From Streptococcus oralis (GTDB taxonomy: Bacteria; Bacillota; Bacilli; Lactobacillales; Streptococcaceae): DNA of 64,000 nt. Location: contig NZ_RJPK01000001.1 in NCBI RefSeq assembly GCF_003943415.1, positions 186,001-250,000 of the forward strand, given 5' to 3'. Numbering within the stretch: the first letter of the stretch is position 1; the number at the start of each line of letters is the position of its first letter. The translations under genes were made by a program, and so were the position numbers. Positions 54,154 to 63,981 of the stretch are shown here, piece by piece. The notes under the pieces were generated by a model, which did not search any database, was not told the DNA's origin, and was given only the letters and a program-made list of their open reading frames with translations.

Positions 54154-54844
54154 ACGCGTTTTAATCACGGGAGTGAGTTCAGGTATTGGACTAGCTCAAG
54201 CTCGCCTCTTTTTAGAGAATGGCTATCAAGTTTATGGTGTGGATCAAGGAGAAAAGCCAGATTTAGATGGTGGTTTCCACTTTTTACAGAGAGATTTAAC
54301 TCTTGATTTAGAGCCAGTTTTTGACTGGTGTCTTCAGGTGGATGTTTTGTGCAATACTGCTGGAGTTTTGGATGATTACAAACCCCTTTTGGAACAATCA
54401 GTCCAGGAAATTCAAGAGATTTTTGAAATCAATTACGTGACTCCAGTTGAGCTGACTCGACATTATTTGACACAAATGCTGGAAAGTAAAAAGGGAATCA
54501 TAATCAATATGTGTTCTATTGCTTCAAATCTAGCAGGAGGTGGTGGTCACGCCTATACTTCCTCTAAGCATGCCTTGGCTGGATTTACCAAGCAGTTGGC
54601 TCTAGACTATGCTGAAGCTGGGATTCGGGTCTTTGGGATTGCTCCCGGAGCAGTCAAGACAGGTATGACTACTGCGGACTTCGAACCCGGTGGCTTAGCA
54701 GACTGGGTAGCTAGTGAAACTCCTATCAAGCGCTGGATCGAGCCAGAGGAAGTAGCAGAGCTTAGCCTTTTCTTAGCAAGTGGAAAAGCAAGTGCCATGC
54801 AAGGACAAATCATTACAATAGATGGTGGTTGGAGTTTGAAGTAG
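54146..54844 (+). CDS. SDR family oxidoreductase (FabG-like)
   Basis: The 232-residue short-chain dehydrogenase has TGVSSGIGLAQA for NAD(P) binding, NTAG, a catalytic Ser in MCSIAS, YTSSKHAL with Tyr and Lys, and a C-terminal GQIITIDGGWSLK. It resembles 3-oxoacyl-ACP reductases but is not in a fab cluster, so another ketone substrate is likely. It is coupled to the DUF2829 gene. Confidence 0.9.
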   Translation: MTRRVLITGVSSGIGLAQARLFLENGYQVYGVDQGEKPDLDGGFHFLQRDLTLDLEPVFDWCLQVDVLCNTAGVLDDYKPLLEQSVQEIQEIFEINYVTPVELTRHYLTQMLESKKGIIINMCSIASNLAGGGGHAYTSSKHALAGFTKQLALDYAEAGIRVFGIAPGAVKTGMTTADFEPGGLADWVASETPIKRWIEPEEVAELSLFLASGKASAMQGQIITIDGGWSLK

Positions 54845-54853
54845 GGGGATCTG

Positions 54854-55333
54854 ATGGAAATCAAAAATCACTTTGGTGTCTATGGCGTTTGCTTTGAAAA
54901 TGGGAAGTTACTCTGCATTGAGAAAACGAGAGGTCCTTATCGACATCGTTTTGATCTACCTGGTGGTAGTCAGGAAGTAGGTGAAGGGCTGACAGAAACC
55001 CTTAAGAGAGAAGTTCTGGAAGAGACAGGATATAAGCTTAAAGGTTACGCTAATCCTAGGATTTATGATGTGCTGGTTCAAGAAGATGGGCAAGACTTTG
55101 CAGTACATCATATCATGGCCTTTTATGATATAGTACTCGATTTTGAACACTCTCAAAATTCAATTTCTCAGGAGGTTCTTGATGGAAGTAATGATTCAGC
55201 AAATGTACTTTGGTTGAATTTGGAAGAAATTACTACAGAAAATGCTTCTCCTTTAGTGTTGCAGGTTAAGGCAGAGTTACTAGGATTTCCAGAATTAGAT
55301 ATGACAAGCTATAGAAATTGGAAGGTGAAGTAG
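54854..55333 (+). CDS. NUDIX hydrolase
   Basis: A 159-residue protein with a complete Nudix box around residues 38-60 (GGSQEVGEGLTETL, then REVLEETGY), which binds Mg2+ and cleaves nucleoside diphosphates linked to another moiety. Its substrate cannot be read. The stop-plus-ribosome-site context GAAGTAGGGGGAT precedes both this gene and the next one. It is in the same operon as its neighbours. Confidence 0.92.
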   Translation: MEIKNHFGVYGVCFENGKLLCIEKTRGPYRHRFDLPGGSQEVGEGLTETLKREVLEETGYKLKGYANPRIYDVLVQEDGQDFAVHHIMAFYDIVLDFEHSQNSISQEVLDGSNDSANVLWLNLEEITTENASPLVLQVKAELLGFPELDMTSYRNWKVK

Positions 55334-55340
55334 GGGGATA

Positions 55341-56069
55341 ATGGAACTATTTAAAACATGGAAGAAAAATATGGTTCTCTATGGTCTTAAATCTCAAATC
55401 GGAACTGTCTACCGAAATAGTGATAGGACAACAAGCTTTTATGATGTTGGGAATTTTCTATACCTAGCAGGGGAGTTGGATTCCAGGTTTTGGGAAGATT
55501 TTGTTAGAAAATATGGTTTAGATTATAAGATTATTATTTCAGAAAATACCAATTGGCAAGATTTTCTGCATCGGAAAGTAGGGCTAAATTCTTTTACTCG
55601 CTATTCTTTTAAAGATAAGGCAAATTTTCAAGTTGAATTTCTAAATGATCTAGTTACTCATTTAGAGGAAGGTTACAATCTTGTGCCTATTGATAATCAT
55701 ATTTATAACTGCTTTTCTGAGGAAGAATGGTCACAAGATTTACAGGGGGATTTTGAGTCCTATCAGGATTTTGTTTTAAAAGGTGGATTTGGCTTTGTGA
55801 TTCTTAAAAATAATGAACTGATTGCTGGGATTTCCTCAGGGTTAGTTTACCGTGGAGCAGTTGAAGTGGAAGTTGCAACTAGACCAAACGAACAAGGGAA
55901 TGGATTTGCTAAAAACCTTGGTGCTGCAATGATTCTAGAGAGTTTAAATAGAGATATGTTTCCACTTTGGGATGCTCATAACGAGGCTTCCAAAAAAGTA
56001 GCAGAATTTTTAGGATATGAGTTAGTTGAACCTTATGAAGCTTTTGAACTAGAGGAAAGTTTCATATAA
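55341..56069 (+). CDS. GNAT family acetyltransferase
   Basis: The 242-residue protein has a GNAT core in its C-terminal half: GFVILKNNELIAGISSG, then VEVATRPNEQGNGFAKNLGAAMI, the acetyl-CoA loop, and DAHNEASKKVAEFLGYEL. The N-terminal half is a less conserved domain seen in the GNAT_acetyltran group. The substrate is unknown. It has GGGGGAT close to the ATG. Confidence 0.88.
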   Translation: MELFKTWKKNMVLYGLKSQIGTVYRNSDRTTSFYDVGNFLYLAGELDSRFWEDFVRKYGLDYKIIISENTNWQDFLHRKVGLNSFTRYSFKDKANFQVEFLNDLVTHLEEGYNLVPIDNHIYNCFSEEEWSQDLQGDFESYQDFVLKGGFGFVILKNNELIAGISSGLVYRGAVEVEVATRPNEQGNGFAKNLGAAMILESLNRDMFPLWDAHNEASKKVAEFLGYELVEPYEAFELEESFI

Positions 56070-56110
56070 TGATATTTGATATTGTATCTTTTAAGACGAG
56101 GTGAATGGCT

Positions 56111-56959
56111 ATGAAAAACCAGTTAGCCCTTAGTGGCGAGAAAATCGCTGAAAAAGTTTACCCACAACTATTTCACCATGTTGGTATGATTCGTGGGGAA
56201 TACTTGTTGAGAGAGCTCAATCAAAACATACTATTACCAAGTTGTCAGCAATTTGTGAAAGATTATCTGAACTCTATTTGCTCCTTGTACTCAGACGATG
56301 AGGTCTGGTATCGTTTTTCAGAATTAACGAATATAGAAGCAAATTTTTTAGAGGGGACTAAAGAGCATTTTGATGAAAATCATCCCTTGTTTGGTTATAG
56401 AGGAACTAGGCGCTTGCTGGCGTGTCCGGATGAATTTCAGGCTGAAGTACATGTCGTTACAGAAGTTTATCAAACAAATCCCAATCTGTCTGTTATCTTT
56501 CCTTTTGTCAATGATGCTGAGCAGTTAAAGCAAGCTATTAGAGTATTGCGTCAGCAGGGTTTTACTGGGAAAATTGCCACGATGATTGAATTGCCGTCAG
56601 CTTATTTTGACTTGGATAGAATAATAGAAACGGGTATTTCAAAGATTATAGTTGGAATGAATGATTTAACTTCTTTTGTTTTTGCGACTGTGAGAAATAG
56701 TCAATGGCATGATATGGAAAGTCCAATAATGTTAGATATGCTAAGACAGATGCTGGATAAAGCAAGTATGAAAAAGATTGACTTTGCTGTAGCAGGCTAT
56801 CTGAATGCTTCTTTCATACAAAAAATGAATCAGATGGGTATCAAATGCCTTATCCACTACAGTTCTATTCCAGAGATTTTTGATTTAGAGATTGACCATC
56901 CAGACCACCTCAAAAGTATAAAAGAAGTAAGTAAAAAATTACAAAGGAGCAACCCATGA
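56111..56959 (+). CDS. Stand-alone PEP-utilising enzyme TIM-barrel domain protein
   Basis: The 282-residue protein matches only the C-terminal barrel of PEP synthase, pyruvate phosphate dikinase and enzyme I: HPLFGYRGTRR, a QAEVHVVTEV helix, FPFVNDAEQ, ATMIELPSAYF, and IIVGMNDLTSFVFATVRNS in place of the usual GTNDLTQ region. The ATP-grasp and phospho-His domains are absent. Where the catalytic Cys usually sits the sequence reads AVAGYLNAS, so enolpyruvate chemistry looks unlikely. GAGGTG is seven bases before ATG 56111. Its end overlaps the ASCH gene by 4 bases. Confidence 0.78.
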   Translation: MKNQLALSGEKIAEKVYPQLFHHVGMIRGEYLLRELNQNILLPSCQQFVKDYLNSICSLYSDDEVWYRFSELTNIEANFLEGTKEHFDENHPLFGYRGTRRLLACPDEFQAEVHVVTEVYQTNPNLSVIFPFVNDAEQLKQAIRVLRQQGFTGKIATMIELPSAYFDLDRIIETGISKIIVGMNDLTSFVFATVRNSQWHDMESPIMLDMLRQMLDKASMKKIDFAVAGYLNASFIQKMNQMGIKCLIHYSSIPEIFDLEIDHPDHLKSIKEVSKKLQRSNP

Positions 56960-57396
56960 CACCGCAAGAAATGTGGAATGCGTATAAGCAAATTAACCCC
57001 TCTATCGGAGATGAGATAGATGCCTGGGCTTTTGGAGTGGAAGCAGATACCTTGGCAGATTTGGTTTTAAAAGGCGAAAAGACAGCAACTGCCTCAGCCT
57101 ATGACCTCTATGCACTAGAAGCCGAACCTCTTCCGCGAGAAGGTACCTTTGACGTCATTTTAGACAGTCAAGATCAGGCTGTCTGCATTGTCGAAATTAC
57201 AAAGGTTTCTGTTCAGCCTTTCAATCAAGTTTCTGCTGACCATGCCTACAAGGAAGGGGAGGGGGACAAATCTTTGACCTATTGGCGTCAGGTTCATGAG
57301 GACTTTTTCACCGAGTGGATGAGGGAAGCCGGACTGACTTTTTCCCCTGACAGCAAGGTTGTTTTAGAAGAATTTTGCAAGGTCTACCCACTCTAG
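56956..57396 (+). CDS. ASCH domain protein
   Basis: A 146-residue protein with an ASCH fold, related to PUA: WAFGVEADTLADLVLKGEKTATAS is the signature, and AYKEGEGDKSLTYWRQVHEDFF is the second conserved block. ASCH proteins bind RNA or nucleotides, and some hydrolyse modified nucleosides. GGAG precedes the ATG. It is the last gene of the accessory operon. Confidence 0.92.
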   Translation: MTPQEMWNAYKQINPSIGDEIDAWAFGVEADTLADLVLKGEKTATASAYDLYALEAEPLPREGTFDVILDSQDQAVCIVEITKVSVQPFNQVSADHAYKEGEGDKSLTYWRQVHEDFFTEWMREAGLTFSPDSKVVLEEFCKVYPL

Positions 57397-57517
57397 GCTG
57401 CAGAAGGAAGAAAGTTTTGGAAATTACCGTCCAATCCTTTTTTCTTAAGCAAAACATGATATAATAAGTTTGTTTGAAGAAGAGTAGCAGCTCTTAAACT
57501 TAGAATAGGAGAAAACT

Positions 57518-60064
57518 ATGCAAGCAGTTGAACATTTTATTACGCAATTTGTTCCTGAACACTATGATTTATTTTTAGACTTGAGTCGTGAGACCAAAAC
57601 GTTTTCTGGTAAGGTGACCATTACTGGTCAAGCACAGAGTGACCGTATTTCCCTTCACCAAAAAGACTTGGAAATCACTTCTGTAGAAGTCGCGGGTCGG
57701 GCTCGTCCATTTACAGTTGATCATGACAATGAAGCACTTCATATCGAATTAGCTGAGGCTGGTCAAGTTGAATTAGTCATTGCTTTTTCAGGAAAAATCA
57801 CAGACAACATGACAGGGATTTACCCTTCTTACTACACAGTAGATGGTGTCAAGAAGGAAGTCTTGTCTACTCAGTTTGAGAGCCATTTTGCGCGTGAAGC
57901 CTTTCCGTGTGTAGATGAGCCAGAAGCCAAAGCAACCTTTGATCTCGCTCTTCGTTTTGATCAGGCAGAAGGTGAGTTGGCCTTGTCAAACATGCCTGAA
58001 ATTGATGTTGAAAACCGCAAGGAAACAGGTATCTGGAAGTTTGCGACAACACCTCGTATGTCTTCCTACTTGTTGGCTTTTGTTGCTGGTGACTTGCAAG
58101 GGGTGACCGCTAAAACTAAAAATGGTACCCTCGTAGGAGTATACTCAACCAAAGCACATCCACTTTCTAACCTTGATTTCTCATTGGACATCGCCGTTCG
58201 CTCGATTGAGTTCTACGAAGATTACTACGGAGTTAAATATCCAATTCCTCAATCACTCCACATCGCCCTTCCTGACTTCTCAGCTGGTGCCATGGAAAAC
58301 TGGGGTCTGGTAACCTACCGTGAAGTTTACTTGGTTGTGGATGAGAACTCGACCTTTGCCAGCCGTCAACAGGTAGCCCTTGTCATCGCACACGAGCTTG
58401 CCCATCAATGGTTTGGTAACCTCGTTACTATGAAATGGTGGGATGACCTCTGGCTCAATGAAAGCTTCGCTAACATGATGGAATACGTCTGTGTCGATGC
58501 CATCGAGCCAAGTTGGAATATCTTTGAAGACTTCCAAACAGGTGGTGTGCCGGGAGCACTTAAACGTGATGCGACTGATGGCGTTCAGTCTGTCCACGTC
58601 GAAGTCAAACACCCAGATGAAATCAATACCCTCTTTGACGGAGCTATCGTCTATGCCAAAGGAAGCCGTCTCATGCACATGCTTCGTCGTTGGCTAGGTG
58701 ATGCTGATTTTGCTAAAGGTTTGCATGCTTACTTTGAAAAGCACCAATATGGAAATACCATTGGTCGTGATCTATGGAATGCTCTCGGACAAGCGTCAGG
58801 ACGTGATGTTGCAGCCTTCATGGACTCTTGGTTGGAACAGCCTGGTTATCCAGTTCTCACTGTCAAAGTTGAAAATGATGTCTTGAAGATTTCACAAAAA
58901 CAATTCTTTATCGGTGAGCACGAAGACAAGAACCGTCTCTGGGTGGTGCCACTGAACAGCAACTGGAAAGGTTTGCCAGATACACTCGAAACTGAAAGTA
59001 TTGAAATCCCTGGCTACGCAGCTCTTCTTGCTGAAAATAAAGGAGCCCTTCGTCTCAACACTGAAAATACAGCCCACTACATTACCGACTATCAAGGAGA
59101 CTTGTTAGAAGCTGTTCTTGCTGAGCTAGAGACACTTGATAACACAAGCAAACTGCAAATCGTTCAAGAACGTCGTTTGTTGGCTGAAGCAGGGCACATT
59201 TCTTATGCTGACTTGCTCCCAGTCCTTGATAAACTTGCTAAGGAAGAGTCTTACCTTGTCGTTTCAGCTGTTTCTCAAGTTATTTCTGCCCTTGAGCGCT
59301 TTATCGATGAAGGAACAGAAACTGAGAAAGCCTTTAACTGTCTGGTTGCTAAATTGGCTCGTCACAACTATGATCGTCTTGGTTTTAAAGCCAAAGATGG
59401 TGAATCAGATGAGGATGAATTGGTTCGTCAGTTAACTATTTCCATGATGGTTCGCTCCAATGATGCAGGAGCTAGTCAAGTCGCTAGCCAAATCTTTGCA
59501 GCTCACAAGGAAAATCTTGCAGGACTTCCAGCAGCCATCCGTGCACAAGTTCTCATCAATGAAATGAAACACCATGAGACCAAGGACTTGGTCGCAACTT
59601 ATCTGGACCTCTACACTCATGCGACAGATGCTGTTTTCAAACGCCAGTTGGCAGGAGCTCTAGCATACAGTACAGATGCTGACAATATCCAAACCTTGAT
59701 TCGTTCATGGAAGGATAAGTTTGTTGTGAAACCACAAGACTTGTCTGCTTGGTATTACCAGTTCCTAGATCATCAAACAACTCAAGAAACTGTTTGGGTC
59801 TGGGCGCGTGAAAACTGGGATTGGATCAAGGCAGCTCTTGGAGGAGATATGAGCTTTGATAGCTTTGTTATCCTACCTGCCCATGTATTTAAGACAGAGC
59901 AACGCTTGGCAGAGTACAAGGAATTCTTTGAGCCACAGCTCTCTGACCTTGCTCTTAGCCGTAACATTCGCATGGGGATCAAGGATATCGCAGCGCGTGT
60001 TGACTTGATTAAGCGTGAGAAAGCAGCAGTAGAAGCTGTTGTAGCACAATATGCTAAAGCTTAA
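57518..60064 (+). CDS. pepN: Aminopeptidase N
   Basis: An 848-residue M1-family zinc metallopeptidase. GAMENWG at 257-263 binds the substrate N-terminus. HELAHQW at 292-298, with a downstream Glu in WLNESFANMMEY, binds zinc. It removes N-terminal residues from peptides and supports peptide nutrition. A -10 TATAAT near 57460 and AGGAG precede the gene. It lies upstream of ciaRH, as in pneumococcus. Confidence 0.98.
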   Translation: MQAVEHFITQFVPEHYDLFLDLSRETKTFSGKVTITGQAQSDRISLHQKDLEITSVEVAGRARPFTVDHDNEALHIELAEAGQVELVIAFSGKITDNMTGIYPSYYTVDGVKKEVLSTQFESHFAREAFPCVDEPEAKATFDLALRFDQAEGELALSNMPEIDVENRKETGIWKFATTPRMSSYLLAFVAGDLQGVTAKTKNGTLVGVYSTKAHPLSNLDFSLDIAVRSIEFYEDYYGVKYPIPQSLHIALPDFSAGAMENWGLVTYREVYLVVDENSTFASRQQVALVIAHELAHQWFGNLVTMKWWDDLWLNESFANMMEYVCVDAIEPSWNIFEDFQTGGVPGALKRDATDGVQSVHVEVKHPDEINTLFDGAIVYAKGSRLMHMLRRWLGDADFAKGLHAYFEKHQYGNTIGRDLWNALGQASGRDVAAFMDSWLEQPGYPVLTVKVENDVLKISQKQFFIGEHEDKNRLWVVPLNSNWKGLPDTLETESIEIPGYAALLAENKGALRLNTENTAHYITDYQGDLLEAVLAELETLDNTSKLQIVQERRLLAEAGHISYADLLPVLDKLAKEESYLVVSAVSQVISALERFIDEGTETEKAFNCLVAKLARHNYDRLGFKAKDGESDEDELVRQLTISMMVRSNDAGASQVASQIFAAHKENLAGLPAAIRAQVLINEMKHHETKDLVATYLDLYTHATDAVFKRQLAGALAYSTDADNIQTLIRSWKDKFVVKPQDLSAWYYQFLDHQTTQETVWVWARENWDWIKAALGGDMSFDSFVILPAHVFKTEQRLAEYKEFFEPQLSDLALSRNIRMGIKDIAARVDLIKREKAAVEAVVAQYAKA

Positions 60065-60127
60065 TTCGTTCGAAATGTAAATAAAAACTCAACTTTCTAT
60101 CTGAAAACAAGAGAGAGTTGAGTTTTT

Positions 60128-60149
60128 TTTAAGGCAATTTTGGTATAAT
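60128..60149 (+). promoter_or_regulatory. ciaR promoter with partial CiaR site
   Basis: TTTAAG (60128-60133), 5 bases, TTTGGT (60139-60144), then TATAAT (60144-60149). The CiaR site is a TTTAAG-N5-TTTAAG direct repeat overlapping the -35. Here only the first half is perfect, consistent with weak autoregulation. Confidence 0.55.
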
Positions 60150-60173
60150 AATTATAACAAGGAGGAGTTTCTG

Positions 60174-60848
60174 ATGATAAAAATCTTATTAGTAGAAGAT
60201 GACCTAGGTCTGTCAAACTCAGTATTTGACTTTTTAGATGATTTTGCAGATGTCATGCAGGTCTTTGATGGAGAAGAAGGTCTCTACGAAGCTGAAAGTG
60301 GCGTCTATGACTTGATTTTGCTTGACCTGATGTTGCCTGAAAAAAATGGATTCCAAGTCTTGAAAGAGTTGCGCGAAAAAGGAATTACGACACCAGTCCT
60401 GATCATGACTGCTAAGGAAAGTTTGGATGACAAGGGACATGGTTTTGAGTTGGGAGCGGATGACTACCTCACCAAACCTTTCTACCTAGAAGAACTCAAA
60501 ATGCGGATTCAAGCTCTTCTCAAACGTTCAGGTAAGTTTAACGAAAACACCTTGACCTATGGAGATATTGTCGTCAACCTTTCAACGAATGAAGTTAAGG
60601 TGGAAGACACTCCTGTGGAACTGCTCGGAAAAGAGTTTGAGTTATTGGTTTACTTCCTTCAAAATCAAAATGTCATTCTTCCCAAGACACAAATTTTTGA
60701 TCGTCTATGGGGATTTGATAGCGATACGACTATTTCCGTTGTAGAAGTCTATGTCTCAAAAGTTCGTAAGAAATTGAAGGGAACAGCCTTTGCTGAAAAT
60801 CTTCAAACCTTGCGTAGTGTCGGGTATATTTTAAAAGATGTTCAATAA
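60174..60848 (+). CDS. ciaR: Response regulator CiaR
   Basis: A 224-residue OmpR-type regulator. The receiver domain has Asp51 in [16 protein letters not shown] and a Lys at TKPF. The winged helix ends [14 protein letters not shown]. With CiaH it controls competence, beta-lactam tolerance and small csRNAs in mitis-group streptococci. GGAGG precedes the ATG. It overlaps ciaH by 11 bases. Confidence 0.97.
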   Translation: MIKILLVEDDLGLSNSVFDFLDDFADVMQVFDGEEGLYEAESGVYDLILLDLMLPEKNGFQVLKELREKGITTPVLIMTAKESLDDKGHGFELGADDYLTKPFYLEELKMRIQALLKRSGKFNENTLTYGDIVVNLSTNEVKVEDTPVELLGKEFELLVYFLQNQNVILPKTQIFDRLWGFDSDTTISVVEVYVSKVRKKLKGTAFAENLQTLRSVGYILKDVQ

Positions 60849-62175
60849 ACTAAAAAAAACATGGTATGCGGATGATTTTAGCTATTTCATTCGAAACTTT
60901 GGAGTGTTCACCCTGATCTTCTCTGCTATGACCTTGATTATCCTTCAGGTCATGCACTCGAGTCTCTACACTTCTGTAGATGAAAAACTACAAGCCCTTA
61001 GTAGTAGTCCCCAAGCGGTTATCCAGTTAGCCCTTAATCGGGCAACCGAAGAGGTCAAGGATATTCAACCAGCAACAGCGGATGCAAGCAAGGCTGAAAT
61101 CAAGCCCAATGTCAGCTCCAATACGGAAGTCTTGCTCTTTGACAAGGATTTTAACCAGCTCTTATTGGGCAATCGCTTTTTAGGCTTGGACAAGATCAAG
61201 CTGGACAAGAAAGAGTTGAATCATATTCGGCAAATCCAAGTTGTCAATAGCTACGGTCAGGAAGAAACCTACCGGATGATCTTGATGGAAACAAATTCGT
61301 CCACTGTTTCAAGCAACGTCAAATATGCGGCGGTTTTAATCAATACCAGTCAGCTTGAGCAAATCAGCCAAAACCATGAGCATTTAATCGTAGTGGTCAT
61401 GGCCAGTTTCTGGCTTCTGTCTTTAATTGCTAGTGTTTACCTTGCCCGTGTCAGTGTCAAACCCTTGCTGGAAAGTATGCAAAAGCAGAAGTCCTTTGTT
61501 GAAAATGCGAGCCACGAACTGAGAACGCCTTTGGCTGTTTTACAAAATCGTTTAGAAAATCTCTTTCGAAAACCAGAAGCGACGATCATGGAATCCAGCG
61601 AAAGTATTGCTTCTAGCCTCGAAGAAGTTCGCAACATGCGCTTCCTTACAACCAACCTTCTCAATTTAGCACGTCGAGATGATGGACTTAAGCCAGAAAT
61701 AGCAGAAGTTTCTCCACAATTCTTTAAAACCACCTTTACAAACTATGAGTTAATTGCTTCTGAAAATGATCGAGTTTTTGACTATGAAAATCGGATTTAT
61801 CGTCCCTTCATGACCGATCAGTTGCTCTTAAAACAACTCATGACCATCTTGTTTGATAATGCCATCAAGTATACCGAAGAAGATGGAAAAATTGAGTTTG
61901 TGGTTTATGCTACAGATCGCCACCTCTATCTAACAGTAGCGGATAATGGGATTGGAATCTCAGCTGCTGACAAGAAGAAAATCTTTGACCGTTTTTACCG
62001 TGTAGACAAGGCGAGAACCCGTCAGAAAGGTGGCTTTGGCCTTGGATTATCTTTGGCCAAGCAGATTGTTGATGCTTTACGAGGAACGATTAGCGTCAAA
62101 GATAACAAGCCTAGAGGAACGATTTTTGAAGTTAAAATCGCTATCCAATCTCCTCCAAAACGAAAGAATAAATAA
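60838..62175 (+). CDS. ciaH: Sensor histidine kinase CiaH
   Basis: A 445-residue kinase with two transmembrane helices (about 22-44 and 180-203) enclosing an extracellular sensor domain. The phosphoacceptor His226 is in [10 protein letters not shown]. The ATP-binding N, G1 and G2 boxes are DNAIKY, DNGIGI and GGFGLGL. Mutations in this gene alter beta-lactam resistance in pneumococcus. The frame is complete. Confidence 0.97.
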   Translation: MFNKLKKTWYADDFSYFIRNFGVFTLIFSAMTLIILQVMHSSLYTSVDEKLQALSSSPQAVIQLALNRATEEVKDIQPATADASKAEIKPNVSSNTEVLLFDKDFNQLLLGNRFLGLDKIKLDKKELNHIRQIQVVNSYGQEETYRMILMETNSSTVSSNVKYAAVLINTSQLEQISQNHEHLIVVVMASFWLLSLIASVYLARVSVKPLLESMQKQKSFVENASHELRTPLAVLQNRLENLFRKPEATIMESSESIASSLEEVRNMRFLTTNLLNLARRDDGLKPEIAEVSPQFFKTTFTNYELIASENDRVFDYENRIYRPFMTDQLLLKQLMTILFDNAIKYTEEDGKIEFVVYATDRHLYLTVADNGIGISAADKKKIFDRFYRVDKARTRQKGGFGLGLSLAKQIVDALRGTISVKDNKPRGTIFEVKIAIQSPPKRKNK

Positions 62176-62204
62176 AAAAGACAGTTTTGAGAAACTGTCT
62201 TTTT
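62175..62204 (+). terminator. Terminator of ciaRH
   Basis: AAAAAGACAGTTT (62175-62187), loop TGAG, and AAACTGTCTTTTT (62192-62204) form a 13-bp perfect stem. Confidence 0.92.
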
Positions 62205-62211
62205 AGATAAC

Positions 62212-62241
62212 AAGAAAAGAGGTTGGTAGTAGTACCAACCT
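62212..62241 (-). terminator. Terminator of the DUF3270 gene
   Basis: AGGTTGGTA (62220-62228), loop GTAG, and TACCAACCT (62233-62241). On the minus strand it is followed by CTTTTC. It begins at the stop codon of the DUF3270 gene. Confidence 0.82.
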
Positions 62242-62526
62242 TTATTTTGAAAGTTTTCGTTTAATCATCTTTCGTTGAAGTTGTAAGAGGACGAAACTTG
62301 TTCCCATTGCAGCGATAAAAGATAAAGCTGTATTTAATTTTAAGGCTAAAAAGATAAAGCTAAAAAGTGCCATAAAAATACAGAAACAAGCGATATTTAC
62401 AAAAAATAAAATCTCTTTTAGGTTAGGGCCGACTGGGGCTTCAGGTGTGTAATCTTGGTAAAGCGGAGTTTGTTTCGATTCGGGAATTTGTTCAAACTCA
62501 TAAGCTTCTAATTTTCTTGCGGGCAT
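62242..62526 (-). CDS. DUF3270 family membrane protein
   Basis: A 94-residue streptococcal protein: a polar N-terminus (MPARKLEAYEFEQIPESKQT), two hydrophobic helices (about 40-62 and 66-82) and a basic tail. Its function is unknown. GGAG precedes the ATG. It follows ciaRH in convergent orientation. Confidence 0.85.
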   Translation of the reverse strand: MPARKLEAYEFEQIPESKQTPLYQDYTPEAPVGPNLKEILFFVNIACFCIFMALFSFIFLALKLNTALSFIAAMGTSFVLLQLQRKMIKRKLSK

Positions 62527-62912
62527 GATTCTCTCCTTAACAGTACCTAACTATTTTATCATTTTTTATGCAGAGAATTGTTACAGAATGGTTACAAAAC
62601 TACTAAAGTCTCTTATCATCTTCTAAGTCACTCTTCTTGACACCTACTAGGGAAAGTGATAGCATGGATGTTACACTTAAAACAGATGACCTAACCTTCT
62701 CTATTATAAATATACTGAGAAAGGAAAGGATAACTTATATAAATTGATAGCAAGCTGAGGCTTTTTCCTAAGATGATTTGTTGAGTTGCTACCTGGATAC
62801 TTTTGAAGAGTTTTGGTAGAAGTTGTTTTGAATGGATGGAAGGACAGCGATTCTGTCTATTGGTCTGGGTGGCTTTTAAACTACCTCTGGGGAAAAGTTA
62901 AAGGAGATAAGC
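62527..62912. other. Intergenic region upstream of the ABC exporter genes
   Basis: About 385 bases between divergent genes. No convincing gene is present. One short frame (ATG at 62664, 27 codons) has no ribosome site. TTACA occurs twice in close succession near 62581-62596, and several AT-rich -10-like boxes are present. A long leader or a small RNA is possible, but nothing specific supports either. Confidence 0.4.
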
Positions 62913-63968
62913 ATGTATCTTGCTATCAAAGAAATAGTACGAAATAAACTTCGATATAGTTTGATTCTAACTACCATTTTTCTTATCGCTTTCATGGTCT
63001 TTTTTATGACCAGTTTAGCTCTTGGGCTTGTGCGGAACAACCGGGCCGCTATTGATAATTGGCAAGCAATGGGTGTCGTTTTATCCGACTACGCAAATGA
63101 TAATTTGACAGCATCCTTTATTCCTGAAAAGGACTACAAGGATAAGAGTTCTGAAGAGGCTGCTCCATTGGGCTATATGTTCGCTGTGACCAATCTAGTC
63201 GATGGTAGTGAAAAGGTCAATGTTTCCATTTTTGCTCAAGACTGGGACGCTTTTATCTCTCCTAGTTTGACGGAGGGTCGTTATCCTGAAGGAGATGATG
63301 AGGTTGTCGTGGATCAGTCTTTTGAAAACTATGGGATTAAGCTAGGCGATGCCATTCAGCTCAATGGAAGCGAGGCAAGTTACAAGATTGTAGGCCTGAC
63401 TCAAGGAAATAAATTTTTCACTGAGCCTGTTGTCTTTACGAGTCTGACAACTTACTGGACCTTACAAGGAACCTTGAAAGCCAATCGTTCTATCTCTGCC
63501 TTGGTATTGAAAAATGATATAGAAGTGGTCGGGGATGGACTGAAACAGATTTCTATTCCAAGAATGATATCGAAAATTCCTGGTTACACACCTCAGGTTA
63601 ATGTATTTTCAGGGATGATTCTCGCTATGATTGTTATCACAGGCTTGATTGTGGGTATTTTTGTTTATATCATTACTATCCAAAAACTAGGTCTTTATGG
63701 AATAATGCGGGCTCAGGGAATACAGACCAAAACCATTGTATGGTCCCTTTTCTGTCAAATCTTCCTCCTAGCTGGTATGGGGATTGCTTTAGCCTTGCTG
63801 GCAATCGGAGGAGTGATTTTAGTCTTACCAGCTACCTTCTTTTTCTACCCGAGTTGGATAGCCTACTCTGTCCTAAGCTTGGTAATTTCCTTGATGGCCC
63901 TTCTAGGTGGTGTCATTTCACTTCCACGCTTGCTAAAGGTGGACCCGATTACTGCAATTGCAGAATGA
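62913..63968 (+). CDS. ABC transporter permease (FtsX/MacB-like)
   Basis: The 351-residue protein has one N-terminal transmembrane helix (about 15-38), a large extracellular domain (about 50-225) and three C-terminal helices, with the FtsX-type sequence LGLYGIMRAQGIQTKTIVWSLF. The architecture is that of MacB/FtsX permeases that drive export or peptide resistance. GGAG precedes the ATG. An ATPase gene starts 13 bases after the stop. Confidence 0.9.
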   Translation: MYLAIKEIVRNKLRYSLILTTIFLIAFMVFFMTSLALGLVRNNRAAIDNWQAMGVVLSDYANDNLTASFIPEKDYKDKSSEEAAPLGYMFAVTNLVDGSEKVNVSIFAQDWDAFISPSLTEGRYPEGDDEVVVDQSFENYGIKLGDAIQLNGSEASYKIVGLTQGNKFFTEPVVFTSLTTYWTLQGTLKANRSISALVLKNDIEVVGDGLKQISIPRMISKIPGYTPQVNVFSGMILAMIVITGLIVGIFVYIITIQKLGLYGIMRAQGIQTKTIVWSLFCQIFLLAGMGIALALLAIGGVILVLPATFFFYPSWIAYSVLSLVISLMALLGGVISLPRLLKVDPITAIAE

Positions 63969-63981
63969 TAAGGAGAATAGT

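Noticed and set aside
62664-62747. 27-codon frame in the gap before the ABC exporter
   Set aside because: It has no ribosome site and no recognisable peptide features. It is too short to call.
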